A DNA stretch of 64,000 nt, from contig NZ_JACHIJ010000001.1 of NCBI RefSeq assembly GCF_014203115.1, positions 620,001-684,000 on the forward strand, written 5' to 3'. The stretch comes from Afipia massiliensis (lineage in GTDB: Bacteria > Pseudomonadota > Alphaproteobacteria > Rhizobiales > Xanthobacteraceae). The notes beneath the pieces are model-generated. The model was not told the DNA's origin and did no database searches. It saw nothing but the letters and a program-made list of their open reading frames with translations. A program made the position numbers and the translations under genes. Below are positions 55,325-63,958 of this stretch, in pieces (position 1 is the stretch's first letter; the number at the start of each line of letters is the position of its first letter).

Positions 55325-55428
55325 TGTCGTCCCCGCGAAAGCGGGGACCCATAACAACAAAGCGTTTTCAACGACCGTAGGAGAACCATACTCAGGGAGT
55401 ATGGGTCCCCGCTTTCGCGGGGACGACA
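55325..55428. repeat. Pair of inverted REP-like palindromes
   Basis: Two 29-base units in opposite orientation (55325-55353 and 55400-55428), each with an internal hairpin CCCCGC-GAAA-GCGGGG or its complement and with TGTCGT / ACGACA outer ends. They are exact reverse complements, so the whole 104 bases can fold into one cruciform with a 46-base centre. This kind of GTCGTCCCCGC repeat is, as far as I know, dispersed in Bradyrhizobium-group genomes. It lies between a binding protein and its LivG. Confidence 0.85.
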
Positions 55429-55444
55429 ACATGATGATTGCTCC

Positions 55445-56212
55445 ATGACCCTTACCCTCGAGACCCGCGACCTGACCATCCGTTTCGGCGGCCATGTCGC
55501 CGTCAACAAGGTGAGCTGCACGTTTCGCCCCGGCGAACTGACGGCCATCGTCGGCCCCAACGGCGCCGGCAAGACCACCTATTTCAACCTCATCTCCGGA
55601 CAGCTTCGCCCCTCAGCCGGCGACGTCCTGCTCGCGGGCGAGAACATCACCGGCCTCACCGCTCCCCTGCGCACGCGCAAGGGCCTCGGCCGCGCCTTTC
55701 AGCTAACCAATCTTTTCCCGAACCTGAGCGTTGAGGAAAACGTCCGCCTCGCCGTGCAGGCCGCCTCCGGGGTGCACTATGAGATGCTGCGCCCATGGAT
55801 GAAGCGCCGCGACCTGATCGAACGCGCCGACGCCATTCTCGACTCAATCGCGCTCGGCAACCGCCGCGCGGTTCCGGCCGCAGCGTTGTCGCACGGCGAT
55901 CAGCGCAAGCTGGAAGTCGCGTTGATGATGGCACTGGAGCCGAAGGTCTTTATGTTCGATGAACCGACCGCAGGCATGAGCGTCGATGAGGTGCCGGTGG
56001 TGCTCGATCTCATCGCCCGGCTGAAGCAGGACCAGAGCAAGATCATCCTGCTGGTCGAACACAAGATGGACGTGGTGCGCTCGCTCGCGGACCGCATCAT
56101 CGTTTTGCACAACGGGCAACTGGTCGCCGACGGCAAGCCCGCCGAGGTGATCGCCTCGCCGATCGTGCAGGAGGCCTATCTCGGCATCGCGCCTGGAAAG
56201 ACCGCCGCATGA
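55445..56212 (+). CDS. livG: Branched-chain-type ABC transporter ATPase LivG (second set)
   Basis: A 255-residue LivG-type ATPase: Walker A GPNGAGKTT, signature LSHGDQRKLE, Walker B VFMFDEPTAGM, and the LivG C-terminal extension (VAYLG-like EAYLGIAPG). It overlaps livF by four bases. First gene after the REP-like repeats. Confidence 0.92.
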   Translation: MTLTLETRDLTIRFGGHVAVNKVSCTFRPGELTAIVGPNGAGKTTYFNLISGQLRPSAGDVLLAGENITGLTAPLRTRKGLGRAFQLTNLFPNLSVEENVRLAVQAASGVHYEMLRPWMKRRDLIERADAILDSIALGNRRAVPAAALSHGDQRKLEVALMMALEPKVFMFDEPTAGMSVDEVPVVLDLIARLKQDQSKIILLVEHKMDVVRSLADRIIVLHNGQLVADGKPAEVIASPIVQEAYLGIAPGKTAA

Positions 56213-56946
56213 GCCAAGGTCTTGAAAATAGCGCGCTGAAGCTCGACGGCGTCCACACCCACATCGCGCAGTATCACATCCTGCATGGCGTCGATCTCAA
56301 TGTGCCGGAAGGCCAGATCACCATGCTGCTCGGCCGCAACGGCGCGGGCAAGACCACGACGCTGCGCACCATCATGGGGCTGTCGCCGCCCTCCTCCGGC
56401 ACGATCACACTGGCAGGCCAGCGCACCGAAAAGAAACTCACACCAGACATCGCCAGCATGGGCGTGGGCTATGTGCCCGAATCCATGTCGGTGTTCTCCG
56501 ATCTGACCGTGAAGGAAAACCTGATCCTTGCGGCGCGCGAAGGGCCGCTCGACGACACGCGCCTGCAATGGATCTTTGGATTCTTTCCGGCGCTGAAGCG
56601 CTTCTGGCTATCGCGCGCGGGATCGCTCTCCGGCGGACAAAAGCAGATGCTGTCCATCGCCCGCGCCATTGTCGAGCCGCGCAAGCTGTTGTTGATCGAC
56701 GAACCAACCAAGGGCCTCGCCCCCGCCATCGTTGTCGGTCTGATCGAATGCCTCGCCGAGGTCAAAAAGCGCGGCGCGACTATCCTGCTGGTCGAGCAGA
56801 ATTTCCGCGTGGCCCAGGAAGTCGGCGACAACGTGCTGGTGATGGACAACGGCAAGATTGTGCATCGCGGCGCAATGGCAGAACTCGCAAACGATACATC
56901 GTTGCAGGAAAAGCTGCTGGGTCTCAGCCTCGAGGCGCACCAATGA
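56209..56946 (+). CDS. livF: Branched-chain-type ABC transporter ATPase LivF (second set)
   Basis: A 245-residue LivF-type ATPase: Walker A GRNGAGKTT, signature LSGGQKQM, Walker B LLLIDEPTKGLAP. It overlaps both livG and livH by four bases (ATGA), so the whole set is tightly coupled. The order is livG-livF-livH-livM, unlike the fused set at 44.8-49.4 kb. Confidence 0.92.
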   Translation: MSQGLENSALKLDGVHTHIAQYHILHGVDLNVPEGQITMLLGRNGAGKTTTLRTIMGLSPPSSGTITLAGQRTEKKLTPDIASMGVGYVPESMSVFSDLTVKENLILAAREGPLDDTRLQWIFGFFPALKRFWLSRAGSLSGGQKQMLSIARAIVEPRKLLLIDEPTKGLAPAIVVGLIECLAEVKKRGATILLVEQNFRVAQEVGDNVLVMDNGKIVHRGAMAELANDTSLQEKLLGLSLEAHQ

Positions 56947-57953
56947 CCGATCTCACCGCCTCCGAACCGCTCCCGCAGACCAAGCGCGACGTCATTCCCC
57001 TGCTGCTGCCTGTTGCGCTTGCACTCGTCGTGATCCCCTTCATCGGCTCTCCGAGCACATGGGTCACTCTGACGGTCGCCAGTCTCGCCATGGGCATGAT
57101 GATCTTCATCATGGCGTCGGGTCTCACGCTGGTGTTCGGCCTGATGGATGTCCTGAACTTCGGCCACGGCGCGTTCATCGCGGTCGGCGCGTATGTTGCG
57201 ACATTGGTGCTGGTTCCAATGGCCGGATACGTGCAGGCCGACTCGCTTTGGCTTAACCTTGTCGCACTGGCCCCTGCCGCTTTGCTGGCGATGGCGGTAT
57301 CCGGCGCGCTCGGCCTCGTGTTCGAGCGCGTGCTCATTCTCCCGGTCTATGGCAGCCACCTCAAGCAGATCCTGATCACCATGGGCGGCCTTATCGTGGC
57401 TGAGCAATTGCTCTACGCGCTGTGGGGACCGCAACGCATTCCGCTGCCGTTGCCGACATCACTTCGCGGCTCTTTTATCTTCGGTGACATCGCCATCTCC
57501 AAATATCGCGTGCTGGCGATGATCGTCGGCCTCGTTGTGTTTGGCCTGGTGCTGCTGGTTCTGAACCGCACCAAGATCGGCCTCCTGATCCGCGCGGGCG
57601 TCGAGAACCGCGAAATGGTCGAGGCGCTCGGCTATCGCATCAAGCGGCTGTTCCTCGGCGTGTTCATGGCAGGCTCCGCGCTCGCCGGCCTCGGCGGCAT
57701 CATGTGGGCGCTCTATCGCGAGGAGGTGCACGCCTCCATGGGCGGCGACCTGACGGTGCTGATATTCATCGTCATCATCATTGGTGGCCTGGGCTCCATC
57801 GGCGGCTGCTTCATCGGCGCAATCCTCGTGGCGATGATAGCCAACTACGGCGGCTTCCTGATCCCGAAACTGGCGCTGATTTCGAACATCCTGCTGATGG
57901 TGGCGATATTGATGTGGCGGCCCCGCGGACTCTACCCGGTGACAAATCGATGA
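56943..57953 (+). CDS. livH: Branched-chain-type ABC transporter permease LivH (second set)
   Basis: A 336-residue permease: about eight helices with GLTLVFGLMDVLNFGHGAF and the VIIIGGLGSIGG-like loop (IVIIIGGLGSIGGCFIG). Longer than the first-set LivH because of an N-terminal extension (about 40 residues including an added helix). The frame is open further upstream, but the ATG at 56943 overlaps livF in the usual ATGA way. Confidence 0.92.
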   Translation: MTDLTASEPLPQTKRDVIPLLLPVALALVVIPFIGSPSTWVTLTVASLAMGMMIFIMASGLTLVFGLMDVLNFGHGAFIAVGAYVATLVLVPMAGYVQADSLWLNLVALAPAALLAMAVSGALGLVFERVLILPVYGSHLKQILITMGGLIVAEQLLYALWGPQRIPLPLPTSLRGSFIFGDIAISKYRVLAMIVGLVVFGLVLLVLNRTKIGLLIRAGVENREMVEALGYRIKRLFLGVFMAGSALAGLGGIMWALYREEVHASMGGDLTVLIFIVIIIGGLGSIGGCFIGAILVAMIANYGGFLIPKLALISNILLMVAILMWRPRGLYPVTNR

Positions 57954-59008
57954 TGATCCTTTCCGGCGATCCGCCGCGCAGCCGCGTTCTCAGCCTCCTG
58001 CTTATCGTCATTGTGACGATGCTGGCGCTGGCACCGTTCCTGTTTCCCGGGGCCAAGGCGATGAACGTCGCCACCAAGATCTGCATCTTCGCAGCATTGG
58101 TGGCGTCGTACGATCTGCTGCTGGGATACACCGGCACGGTGTCATTCGCGCACACGATGTTCTACGGCATCGGCAGCTACGCCATCGCGATTGCGCTCTA
58201 TGCAATGGGGCCGACATGGGCGAGCGTCGCCACCGGCATTGTTATCGGCCTGCCGCTGGCGGCGCTGCTCGCTCTCGGCATCGGGCTGTTCTCGCTGCGC
58301 GTGCAGGCGATTTTCTTCGCGATGATCACGCTCGCTGTGGCATCTGCATTTCTGGTGCTGGCCTCTCAGTTATCGTGGTTGACCGGCGGCGACGACGGCC
58401 GCAGCTTCCAGCTTCCCGAACTGTTGCGGCCCGGCACCGTTCTCATCTCCAAGAATGTCTTCGGCTTCGAGTTCAACGGCCGCACGCTAACCTATTACAT
58501 CGTGTTCTTCGGTTCGGCGGCGATGATCCTCACGCTGCTGCGGATCGTGAACTCGCCATTCGGACGCGTGCTGCAGGCCGTGCGCGAAAACCGTTTCCGC
58601 GCCGAAGCGCTCGGCTACCGCACCGTGTTTCACCTCACATGGGCCAATGTGCTGGCCGCTCTCGTCGCCGCGTGCGCCGGTATGCTGAATTCATTGTGGC
58701 TGCGTTATGCCGGGCCGGAGACATCGCTCTCCTTCATCATCATGGTCGATATTCTACTGATGGTGGTGATCGGCGGCATGGGCACGATGTACGGCGCGGT
58801 GATCGGGGCAGCGATGTTCATTCTCGCGGAGAACTATCTGCAAACGCTGATGGGCATGGCCGCGAAGGCCACCGCAGGCGCGGGCATCCCGGTGCTACCG
58901 GACCTGCTGCATCCCGACCGCTGGCTACTTTGGCTGGGGCTGCTGTTCATCGCCAGCGTGTACTTTTTCCCCACGGGCGTGGTCGGCAAGTTGCGCGGGA
59001 AGAACTGA
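57950..59008 (+). CDS. livM: Branched-chain-type ABC transporter permease LivM (second set)
   Basis: A 352-residue LivM-type permease with about nine helices and the conserved DLLLGYTGTVSFAHTMFYG and LQAVRENRFRAEALGYR. Its ATG overlaps the livH stop. Final gene of the second transporter operon. Confidence 0.92.
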   Translation: MMILSGDPPRSRVLSLLLIVIVTMLALAPFLFPGAKAMNVATKICIFAALVASYDLLLGYTGTVSFAHTMFYGIGSYAIAIALYAMGPTWASVATGIVIGLPLAALLALGIGLFSLRVQAIFFAMITLAVASAFLVLASQLSWLTGGDDGRSFQLPELLRPGTVLISKNVFGFEFNGRTLTYYIVFFGSAAMILTLLRIVNSPFGRVLQAVRENRFRAEALGYRTVFHLTWANVLAALVAACAGMLNSLWLRYAGPETSLSFIIMVDILLMVVIGGMGTMYGAVIGAAMFILAENYLQTLMGMAAKATAGAGIPVLPDLLHPDRWLLWLGLLFIASVYFFPTGVVGKLRGKN

Positions 59009-59011
59009 CAT

Positions 59012-59038
59012 AAAAATGGCCGGGACAAGCCCGGCCAT
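59012..59038 (-). terminator. Terminator for the alpha/beta hydrolase gene
   Basis: Stem ATGGCCGGG / CCCGGCCAT with loop ACAAG. Read on the minus strand it is followed by a T-run, so it ends the hydrolase transcript; on the plus strand there is no T-run, so termination of livM would be weaker. Confidence 0.8.
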
Positions 59039-59061
59039 AAGCAGCGTTATCCAATTTACGT

Positions 59062-59835
59062 TCAGCGCGCCGGATCTGGGTAAACCAGGCTTCGCCATCC
59101 GCTACGGTCGAACGGCTTCCACTCACCTTCCGGCTGCGCGAGTCTTTCGGCCACAGCATAGACGATCGCCGGATGATGGCCCATGCCGCAATGGCTGGCG
59201 CCCTGCACTTCGATGTTCTCCGCAAACGTTCCCGGCTGCTCGATGCAGTTCTGCCACGCGCAGATTCCATCGGTACGGCTGAAGATCGCCGTCGTCGGCA
59301 CCGGCGGCGTCTTCGACATCTCGCCCCCGAAGTCGGGGTTATGATTGTCAGCGCTCTGTCCGCTGACGGCTTCATAGGTGCGCCACGCATTGGTCGCTCG
59401 CGGGCTGCCGCCGAACGGGCTGCCGAGCGTGATAACCGAGCGCACGCGATCCGGCATCATCTTCGCAAGCTGGCGCGCGTAGATCCCGCCAAGGCTCCAT
59501 CCCACCAGGCTGACCTTGCGGCCGTGGGTCTCGTTAAGATCCTGCACAAGGTTCAACATCGCGTCCTGAACCCCGGCGCGCGGGCCAAAGTTGCGGCCGA
59601 GGCCCCACCCGCTCACGGCATAGCCGCGGCTCTTGAGAAACGAACGCAGCGGTCGCGTCGCGGTATCGCTGGTGATCAGTCCCGGAAGCACCAGCACCGG
59701 ATGACCATCACCTTTGGGAGCAAGGCTAAGCAGCGGAAGCGCGCCAAGGAAGGCGCCGAATTCGTTGATGGCGCGCGCCTCCAGGAGCATCAGCAATCTG
59801 GACGGCGGGCGAAGCGTCTGGGCAGCAGCGGACAT
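59062..59835 (-). CDS. Alpha/beta hydrolase
   Basis: A 257-residue hydrolase-fold protein: oxyanion segment LVLPGLITSD, nucleophile S114 in VGWSLGGIYAR, and a late His in ASHCGMGHHP. It lacks a signal peptide. The family includes esterases and lipases of unknown substrate. It is a single gene between livM (convergent) and a DUF445 gene. Confidence 0.83.
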   Translation of the reverse strand: MSAAAQTLRPPSRLLMLLEARAINEFGAFLGALPLLSLAPKGDGHPVLVLPGLITSDTATRPLRSFLKSRGYAVSGWGLGRNFGPRAGVQDAMLNLVQDLNETHGRKVSLVGWSLGGIYARQLAKMMPDRVRSVITLGSPFGGSPRATNAWRTYEAVSGQSADNHNPDFGGEMSKTPPVPTTAIFSRTDGICAWQNCIEQPGTFAENIEVQGASHCGMGHHPAIVYAVAERLAQPEGEWKPFDRSGWRSLVYPDPAR

Positions 59836-60038
59836 CCGATTTCCTTTTCGTCAGTACGTTTCCGGCTTTCGGCCGGCACGACAAAATCAATTCCGGTATG
59901 CGAAACGAATCAACACAGCACGCTAGGCGACGCACATCTATTCAAGCTAGGGGGCAAATTCCGCCATTTCAAGCCGCCTGCGTCGCGTTTGAAACAGGTG
60001 TTGCATATCTCCGACAGGCCGGATTTTCGCGTGGATAA

Positions 60039-61328
60039 TCAGAGTGTTTTGAGCACCACCTCTGCGGTGTGGAGCGCAAGTCCTGCAAGCCCCCCGATCA
60101 ACGCGCCGTTGAAACGGATGTATTGCAGGTCCTTGCCGATGTTGATTTCGATAAGGTTGATCAGCTGCTTCATGTCCCATGACTTGACCTGATCCGAGAT
60201 GAAACGCGACACGCCGCTCTTCTGATCCGCAATGAAGCTGCGCAGCACGGCAACGATGCCTTTGTTGATTTCGTCGCGCATTTCGCTGTCGGCGCGAAGT
60301 TGAGTTCCGGCCTCCACGAACACGTTGGTCAAATGATATTGCAGAACATTACTTTCGCCGCTCGCGTTCCTGTCGATGAACGCCTTGACGTTGGCCCAGA
60401 TGTCGCGCGTGAGCGCGGCCAGTTCAGGGCGCGCTAGCAGATCGCGCTTCAATCCGTCGATACGATCCGCGTAAGCTTTGTCATTCGCCAGCTTGTCGGG
60501 AAGCGTCAGTAGAATGCGATCGATCTCGTCCCGAAACGGATGTTTCGGATCGGCGTGCACCTCTTCGAAGAATGACGTGGCCGATGCCGCGATCCTCTTC
60601 AGCAGGAATTTGTCCGCGCGGTAGAGCTTCAGCAGGGTCGGAAGTTCATTGCGGATTTTCTCGCGGAGAAGCGCGAGCGTCTCGGGCTTGTTGAGCGAGT
60701 CGTGAATCGCCTGCAGCAGATCGTCGAGCATTCCCTTGTGGCGCCCCTCGGCGATGAAGCCGCGCAGCGTGCCGGCCGCCAGCGGCGCGAGATCGACGCT
60801 CTGCAACTGCGTGACGATGCGGCGCGTAAAGTACGATTTCAGCCCGGATGTCTCGGCGGCCGTCAGCGCCTCCGGCAACAGGCGAAGGACGAAACGCGCG
60901 AGATCCGAACTCTTCTTGGCGTCGGTCAGCCAGTCCGAAATAAAAGATGCGAAATCGACCTCGCGCAGTTTGGCGTCAACCGGCGCGGGGCTGAGGAAAT
61001 GCACCTCGATGAATTCGCCGAGTTTCTCGGCGATTCGGTGCTGATTTTGCTGGATGATGGCGGTGTGGGGGATCGGCAGTCCCAGCGGACGCCGGAACAA
61101 GGCAACTACCGCATACCAATCGGCCAATCCGCCGATCGTCGCCGCCTCCGCGAACGCTGCGAGAAAACCGAAGCCCGGATGCACGCGCTCCATCATTTTC
61201 GCGATGACGAGCACAACGACGCAGCCCGCGAGGACGAGCGTCGCCAGCATCTTGACCCGGCGCAGTTCGGCGGCGCGCGCGATATCGCCCGCATCCGCGA
61301 TCAGCACGAATTTCTCGGTGTCAGACAT
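60039..61328 (-). CDS. DUF445 inner-membrane protein
   Basis: A 429-residue DUF445 (YjiN-like) protein: N-terminal helices (about residues 25-45 and 50-75), a long helical soluble region rich in charged residues, and a C-terminal hydrophobic segment (FNGALIGGLAGLALHTAEVV). The IGGLADWYAVVALFRRPLG segment is the family hallmark. Function unknown. Confidence 0.87.
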   Translation of the reverse strand: MSDTEKFVLIADAGDIARAAELRRVKMLATLVLAGCVVVLVIAKMMERVHPGFGFLAAFAEAATIGGLADWYAVVALFRRPLGLPIPHTAIIQQNQHRIAEKLGEFIEVHFLSPAPVDAKLREVDFASFISDWLTDAKKSSDLARFVLRLLPEALTAAETSGLKSYFTRRIVTQLQSVDLAPLAAGTLRGFIAEGRHKGMLDDLLQAIHDSLNKPETLALLREKIRNELPTLLKLYRADKFLLKRIAASATSFFEEVHADPKHPFRDEIDRILLTLPDKLANDKAYADRIDGLKRDLLARPELAALTRDIWANVKAFIDRNASGESNVLQYHLTNVFVEAGTQLRADSEMRDEINKGIVAVLRSFIADQKSGVSRFISDQVKSWDMKQLINLIEINIGKDLQYIRFNGALIGGLAGLALHTAEVVLKTL

Positions 61329-61381
61329 GATCGATCCCGGTCAACCGACATTGCATCGCGGACCCGCTCCCGTCAAAGGAG

Positions 61382-61458
61382 CTAGTGATCCGGTTCTGAC
61401 ATTCGTATCACTTCTCGACCGGCACCTTTTACGAATGTCAGAACCAAAGGATCACTAG
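61382..61458. repeat. CTAGTG-bounded palindromic element 1
   Basis: A 77-base element with inverted arms: CTAGTGATCC, then GGTTCTGACATTCGTA, pairing with the right arm at 61430-61458, which carries three extra bases (AAA) at the same internal point. The 22-base loop is unrelated to the second element. It is non-coding. Confidence 0.85.
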
Positions 61459-61469
61459 AATTGTAATTG

Positions 61470-61544
61470 CTAGTGTCCTTTCGTATCCGACGTTCGCTCG
61501 GAAGGCGCTGCAGAGTGAAGCGAACGTCGGATACGGGACACTAG
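61470..61544. repeat. CTAGTG-bounded palindromic element 2
   Basis: A 75-base element eleven bases from the first. CTAGTGTCC plus CGTATCCGACGTTCGCT pairs with the right arm at 61519-61544; here the three extra bases (TTT) are in the left arm. Same termini (CTAGTG ... CACTAG), same bulge position and similar loop size, but different stem sequence. Confidence 0.85.
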
Positions 61545-61556
61545 TTCGCGGCAAAC

Positions 61557-61581
61557 AAAGGCCCGCACGAGGCGGGCCTTT
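61557..61581 (-). terminator. Terminator of the phasin gene
   Basis: Stem AAAGGCCCGC / GCGGGCCTTT with a five-base loop ACGAG, 36 bases after the phasin stop on the minus strand, followed by a T-run in that direction. Confidence 0.85.
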
Positions 61582-61616
61582 GGTCGTCGAATTGTGAGGT
61601 AGTCGGGGCCGCGCTA

Positions 61617-62111
61617 TCAGGCCGACTTGGTGTAGGACGCAACCTTGGAGAAGTTGTCCTGCGCGGTCTTCGCACCGTCGGCGATCAGCTTGCCGAAGTA
61701 CTCGGTGGTCGCCTTGGCGCGGGCCATCACGACTTCACCCTGGGCGCGGAGCAGGTCGCCCTGGATCGTCACGGCTTCGTTCAGCGACTTGGCCGAGGCC
61801 AGCTTGTCGATGCCAGCGAACAGTGCCTGCGCGTCGTCGTAGACGGCCTGCTGGATGTTGCGGGAAATCTTCGCGGTCTCGCTGACCGAACCGGCAACTG
61901 CGGTCTCGATCGCCGAGGTCACCTTCTCCGAACCGGTGTGGATTTCAGCAGCGCGGTCCTTGGCGGTGCCGGCAGCCTTCTTCACGAACTCACGAGCAGC
62001 TTCGGGAACTTCCATGTTCTGGAAATTCTTGAGCGCGTCGGTGACGGGCGCGAAAGCGGTCTTGACGGTGTTCAGCACGGACTCGGCGTTGAAAGAATTG
62101 GTGTTGGTCAT
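61617..62111 (-). CDS. Phasin family protein
   Basis: A 164-residue helical phasin: amphipathic helices from about residue 8 (SVLNTVKTAFAPVTDALKNF) and a C-terminal segment RAKATTEYFGKLIADGAKTAQ, as in granule-coating phasins. It probably covers polyhydroxyalkanoate granules, fitting the PHA synthase two genes upstream. The ATG at 62111 is spaced correctly from GGAG; an ATG at 62123 is less likely. It has its own promoter region with a palindrome. Confidence 0.9.
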   Translation of the reverse strand: MTNTNSFNAESVLNTVKTAFAPVTDALKNFQNMEVPEAAREFVKKAAGTAKDRAAEIHTGSEKVTSAIETAVAGSVSETAKISRNIQQAVYDDAQALFAGIDKLASAKSLNEAVTIQGDLLRAQGEVVMARAKATTEYFGKLIADGAKTAQDNFSKVASYTKSA

Positions 62112-62177
62112 GTTCGTCTCCATCCTCAGGGTTTGAGCTATGGGCTCACCCCGTCCGGTATGGCCCGGGGCACGGGT

Positions 62178-62206
62178 GTTATGCCAAAGTCTATGACGCG
62201 CCGCAA
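62178..62206 (-). promoter_or_regulatory. Candidate phasin promoter
   Basis: Read on the minus strand: TTGCGG (62206-62201), 17 bases, CATAAC (62183-62178). Both hexamers are imperfect, but the spacing is ideal; the start would fall about 60 bases before the phasin ATG. The -35 overlaps the palindrome at 62202-62219. Confidence 0.4.
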
Positions 62207-62219
62207 CATTAATGTTGCG
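62202..62219. promoter_or_regulatory. Perfect 18-base palindrome overlapping the phasin -35
   Basis: CGCAACATT joined directly to AATGTTGCG. Placed over the -35 of the phasin promoter, it could be an operator for a PhaR-like repressor that senses PHA. A second, shorter palindrome (TCACGA / TCGTGA) lies at 62228-62241. Confidence 0.5.
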
Positions 62220-62270
62220 ACGCATCATCACGAAATCGTGACTAAGATAAACTTTAGCTAATTTAATGAC

Positions 62271-62867
62271 TTAGCCAACAGCCTCGGTTACACCGTAGGC
62301 TTCGAGCTGGGCGCGAACCTTGGAGACATTGTGGCCGAGGACCACGATATCGTGAGTCTTTCCAGCCAGATCCCTCACCTGATCGTGCAACAGGGCCTCT
62401 GCCTTGAAGCCAAGGCTTTCGAACAGGGCAATCGCCCCGGTCTGATCGACCGTCATCTGGGCCACGATCTTCTCCAGCCCTGATCCCAACGCCAGCGCGA
62501 AGGTTTCCTGCGACAACGCGCGGCCCACGCCAAGGCCGCGAACGTCCTTGGACACCACCATGCGGATTTCACCGACATGCGGCGACCACGACAGAAGGTC
62601 CCGCACGATGGTGCCGCAGCCCACCACCGCACTGCCCTTCACCGCCAGCAGGCTGGTCATGCCGCCGCGCTCGATCTCCTTGATCCAGGCGGAGAGCACC
62701 TTGGGCTCGCTGATGTTGCGCGGAATGAACAGCAGATCATGGACCGGCAGCTTTTGCGCGAAAGCGAGGACCGCCGCCTCGTCCGCCGCAGTCATATGGC
62801 GAAATTCGATTTCACCGCCTTCGGTCATAACGCGGCGCGGATAGGAACGGACTTCGGTGCTGTTCAT
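62271..62867 (-). CDS. GNAT-family N-acetyltransferase
   Basis: A 198-residue acetyltransferase with the acetyl-CoA-binding motif VSKDVRGLGVGRALSQE (R/QxxGxG/A form) and the strand IRMVVSKD. The substrate is unknown. Its start overlaps the PHA synthase stop by four bases, so the pair is translationally coupled. Position between PHA synthase and phasin suggests a link to PHA metabolism, but this is inferred. Confidence 0.85.
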   Translation of the reverse strand: MNSTEVRSYPRRVMTEGGEIEFRHMTAADEAAVLAFAQKLPVHDLLFIPRNISEPKVLSAWIKEIERGGMTSLLAVKGSAVVGCGTIVRDLLSWSPHVGEIRMVVSKDVRGLGVGRALSQETFALALGSGLEKIVAQMTVDQTGAIALFESLGFKAEALLHDQVRDLAGKTHDIVVLGHNVSKVRAQLEAYGVTEAVG

Positions 62868-63958
62868 GTTGATCGCTCACTTAACCAGGAATCGAGTTTG
62901 GGCCAGAGACGCTTGATGGCGTTCGCGCCGGCGACGAGGCTGACATGGCCGCCCTTGAGGATAACCTCGGTCTTGTCGGTCGATCCGATCTTCTCGATCA
63001 GATGCTTCGCAGCCTCATAGGGTACAATGTGATCGTGTTCGGCAACCGCATGCAGCACCGGCACCGTGATCTTGGAAAGATCCGCAGCGCGCCCACCGAC
63101 AGTCATCGTGCCGTTGTAGAGCTTGTTGTCCCACATCAGATCTTTTGTTGTGGTCCGGAAATATTCGCCGGCGAGCGGCAGCGTATCCTGTGCCCAGCGG
63201 TCGAACATCCGGTAGGATTTTACGAACTCATCGTTCCAGATGTTTTCCCAGAGCTGGATCTGCCCCACGGCGCGCGACGCTGGCCGCAGCATTTCAAATG
63301 ACGACAGGATCATTTCGGGCGGGACATTGCCGACACTGTCGACCAATTGATCCACGTTGAAATAGCGCCGGTCGGAAAAATTCTGGAACAGCTTCATCTG
63401 ACGGAAGTCGATTGGCGTCGTGAAGCAGACCAGATTCTTCATCGGACCGTCATGGAAAATCGATCCGTACAGCAACGACAGCACGCCGCCGAAACAATAG
63501 CCGATCACATTGACGTCGGTCTCGCCGGAATCCTCCTGAACGCGACGAATGCAATCCGGAATGAAACCGAGGACATAGTCCTCCATGCGCAGCGATTTTT
63601 CCTCAGGCCGCGGCGCACTCCAGTCGAGCATGTAGACATCGAATCCCTTCTTGAGCAGGAATTCGATGAAGCTCTGGCCCGGCACCATGTCGAGGATGTA
63701 GCCGCGATTGGTCGTCGCCATCACGATCAGAATCGGGATGCGATAGATTTCATCCGCCAACGGCCGATAGTGATAGAGATTCATCGTGCCTTTGGAATGG
63801 ATGATATCCTTCGGCGTCGATCCAAGCGCGGGACCGGACGACGCGAAATACTCCACGCCCTTGATGCTGCGCTGAATCGCGCGCTGAACCTCGCTCTGGA
63901 TGCGTTCACCGACCTGCGCGATATCCGGCACCGCGCTCGCGCTTGCTTGTACGTTCAT
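62864..63958 (-). CDS. Class III-like polyhydroxyalkanoate synthase (PhaC)
   Basis: A 364-residue alpha/beta-hydrolase-fold PHA polymerase. The catalytic cysteine is C155 in the lipase-like box GYCFGG, with Asp in AEHDHIVPY and His in GGHVSLVAG. Length matches class III PhaC rather than the ~600-residue class I enzyme usual in this group. PhaE, which class III enzymes need, is not in the window; the next genes to the right may supply a partner. Confidence 0.88.
   Translation of the reverse strand: MNVQASASAVPDIAQVGERIQSEVQRAIQRSIKGVEYFASSGPALGSTPKDIIHSKGTMNLYHYRPLADEIYRIPILIVMATTNRGYILDMVPGQSFIEFLLKKGFDVYMLDWSAPRPEEKSLRMEDYVLGFIPDCIRRVQEDSGETDVNVIGYCFGGVLSLLYGSIFHDGPMKNLVCFTTPIDFRQMKLFQNFSDRRYFNVDQLVDSVGNVPPEMILSSFEMLRPASRAVGQIQLWENIWNDEFVKSYRMFDRWAQDTLPLAGEYFRTTTKDLMWDNKLYNGTMTVGGRAADLSKITVPVLHAVAEHDHIVPYEAAKHLIEKIGSTDKTEVILKGGHVSLVAGANAIKRLWPKLDSWLSERST

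Noticed and set aside
59836..60038. A small gene between the hydrolase and the DUF445 protein.
   Set aside because: Only shadow frames without a ribosome site; no structure recognised in the 203 bases.
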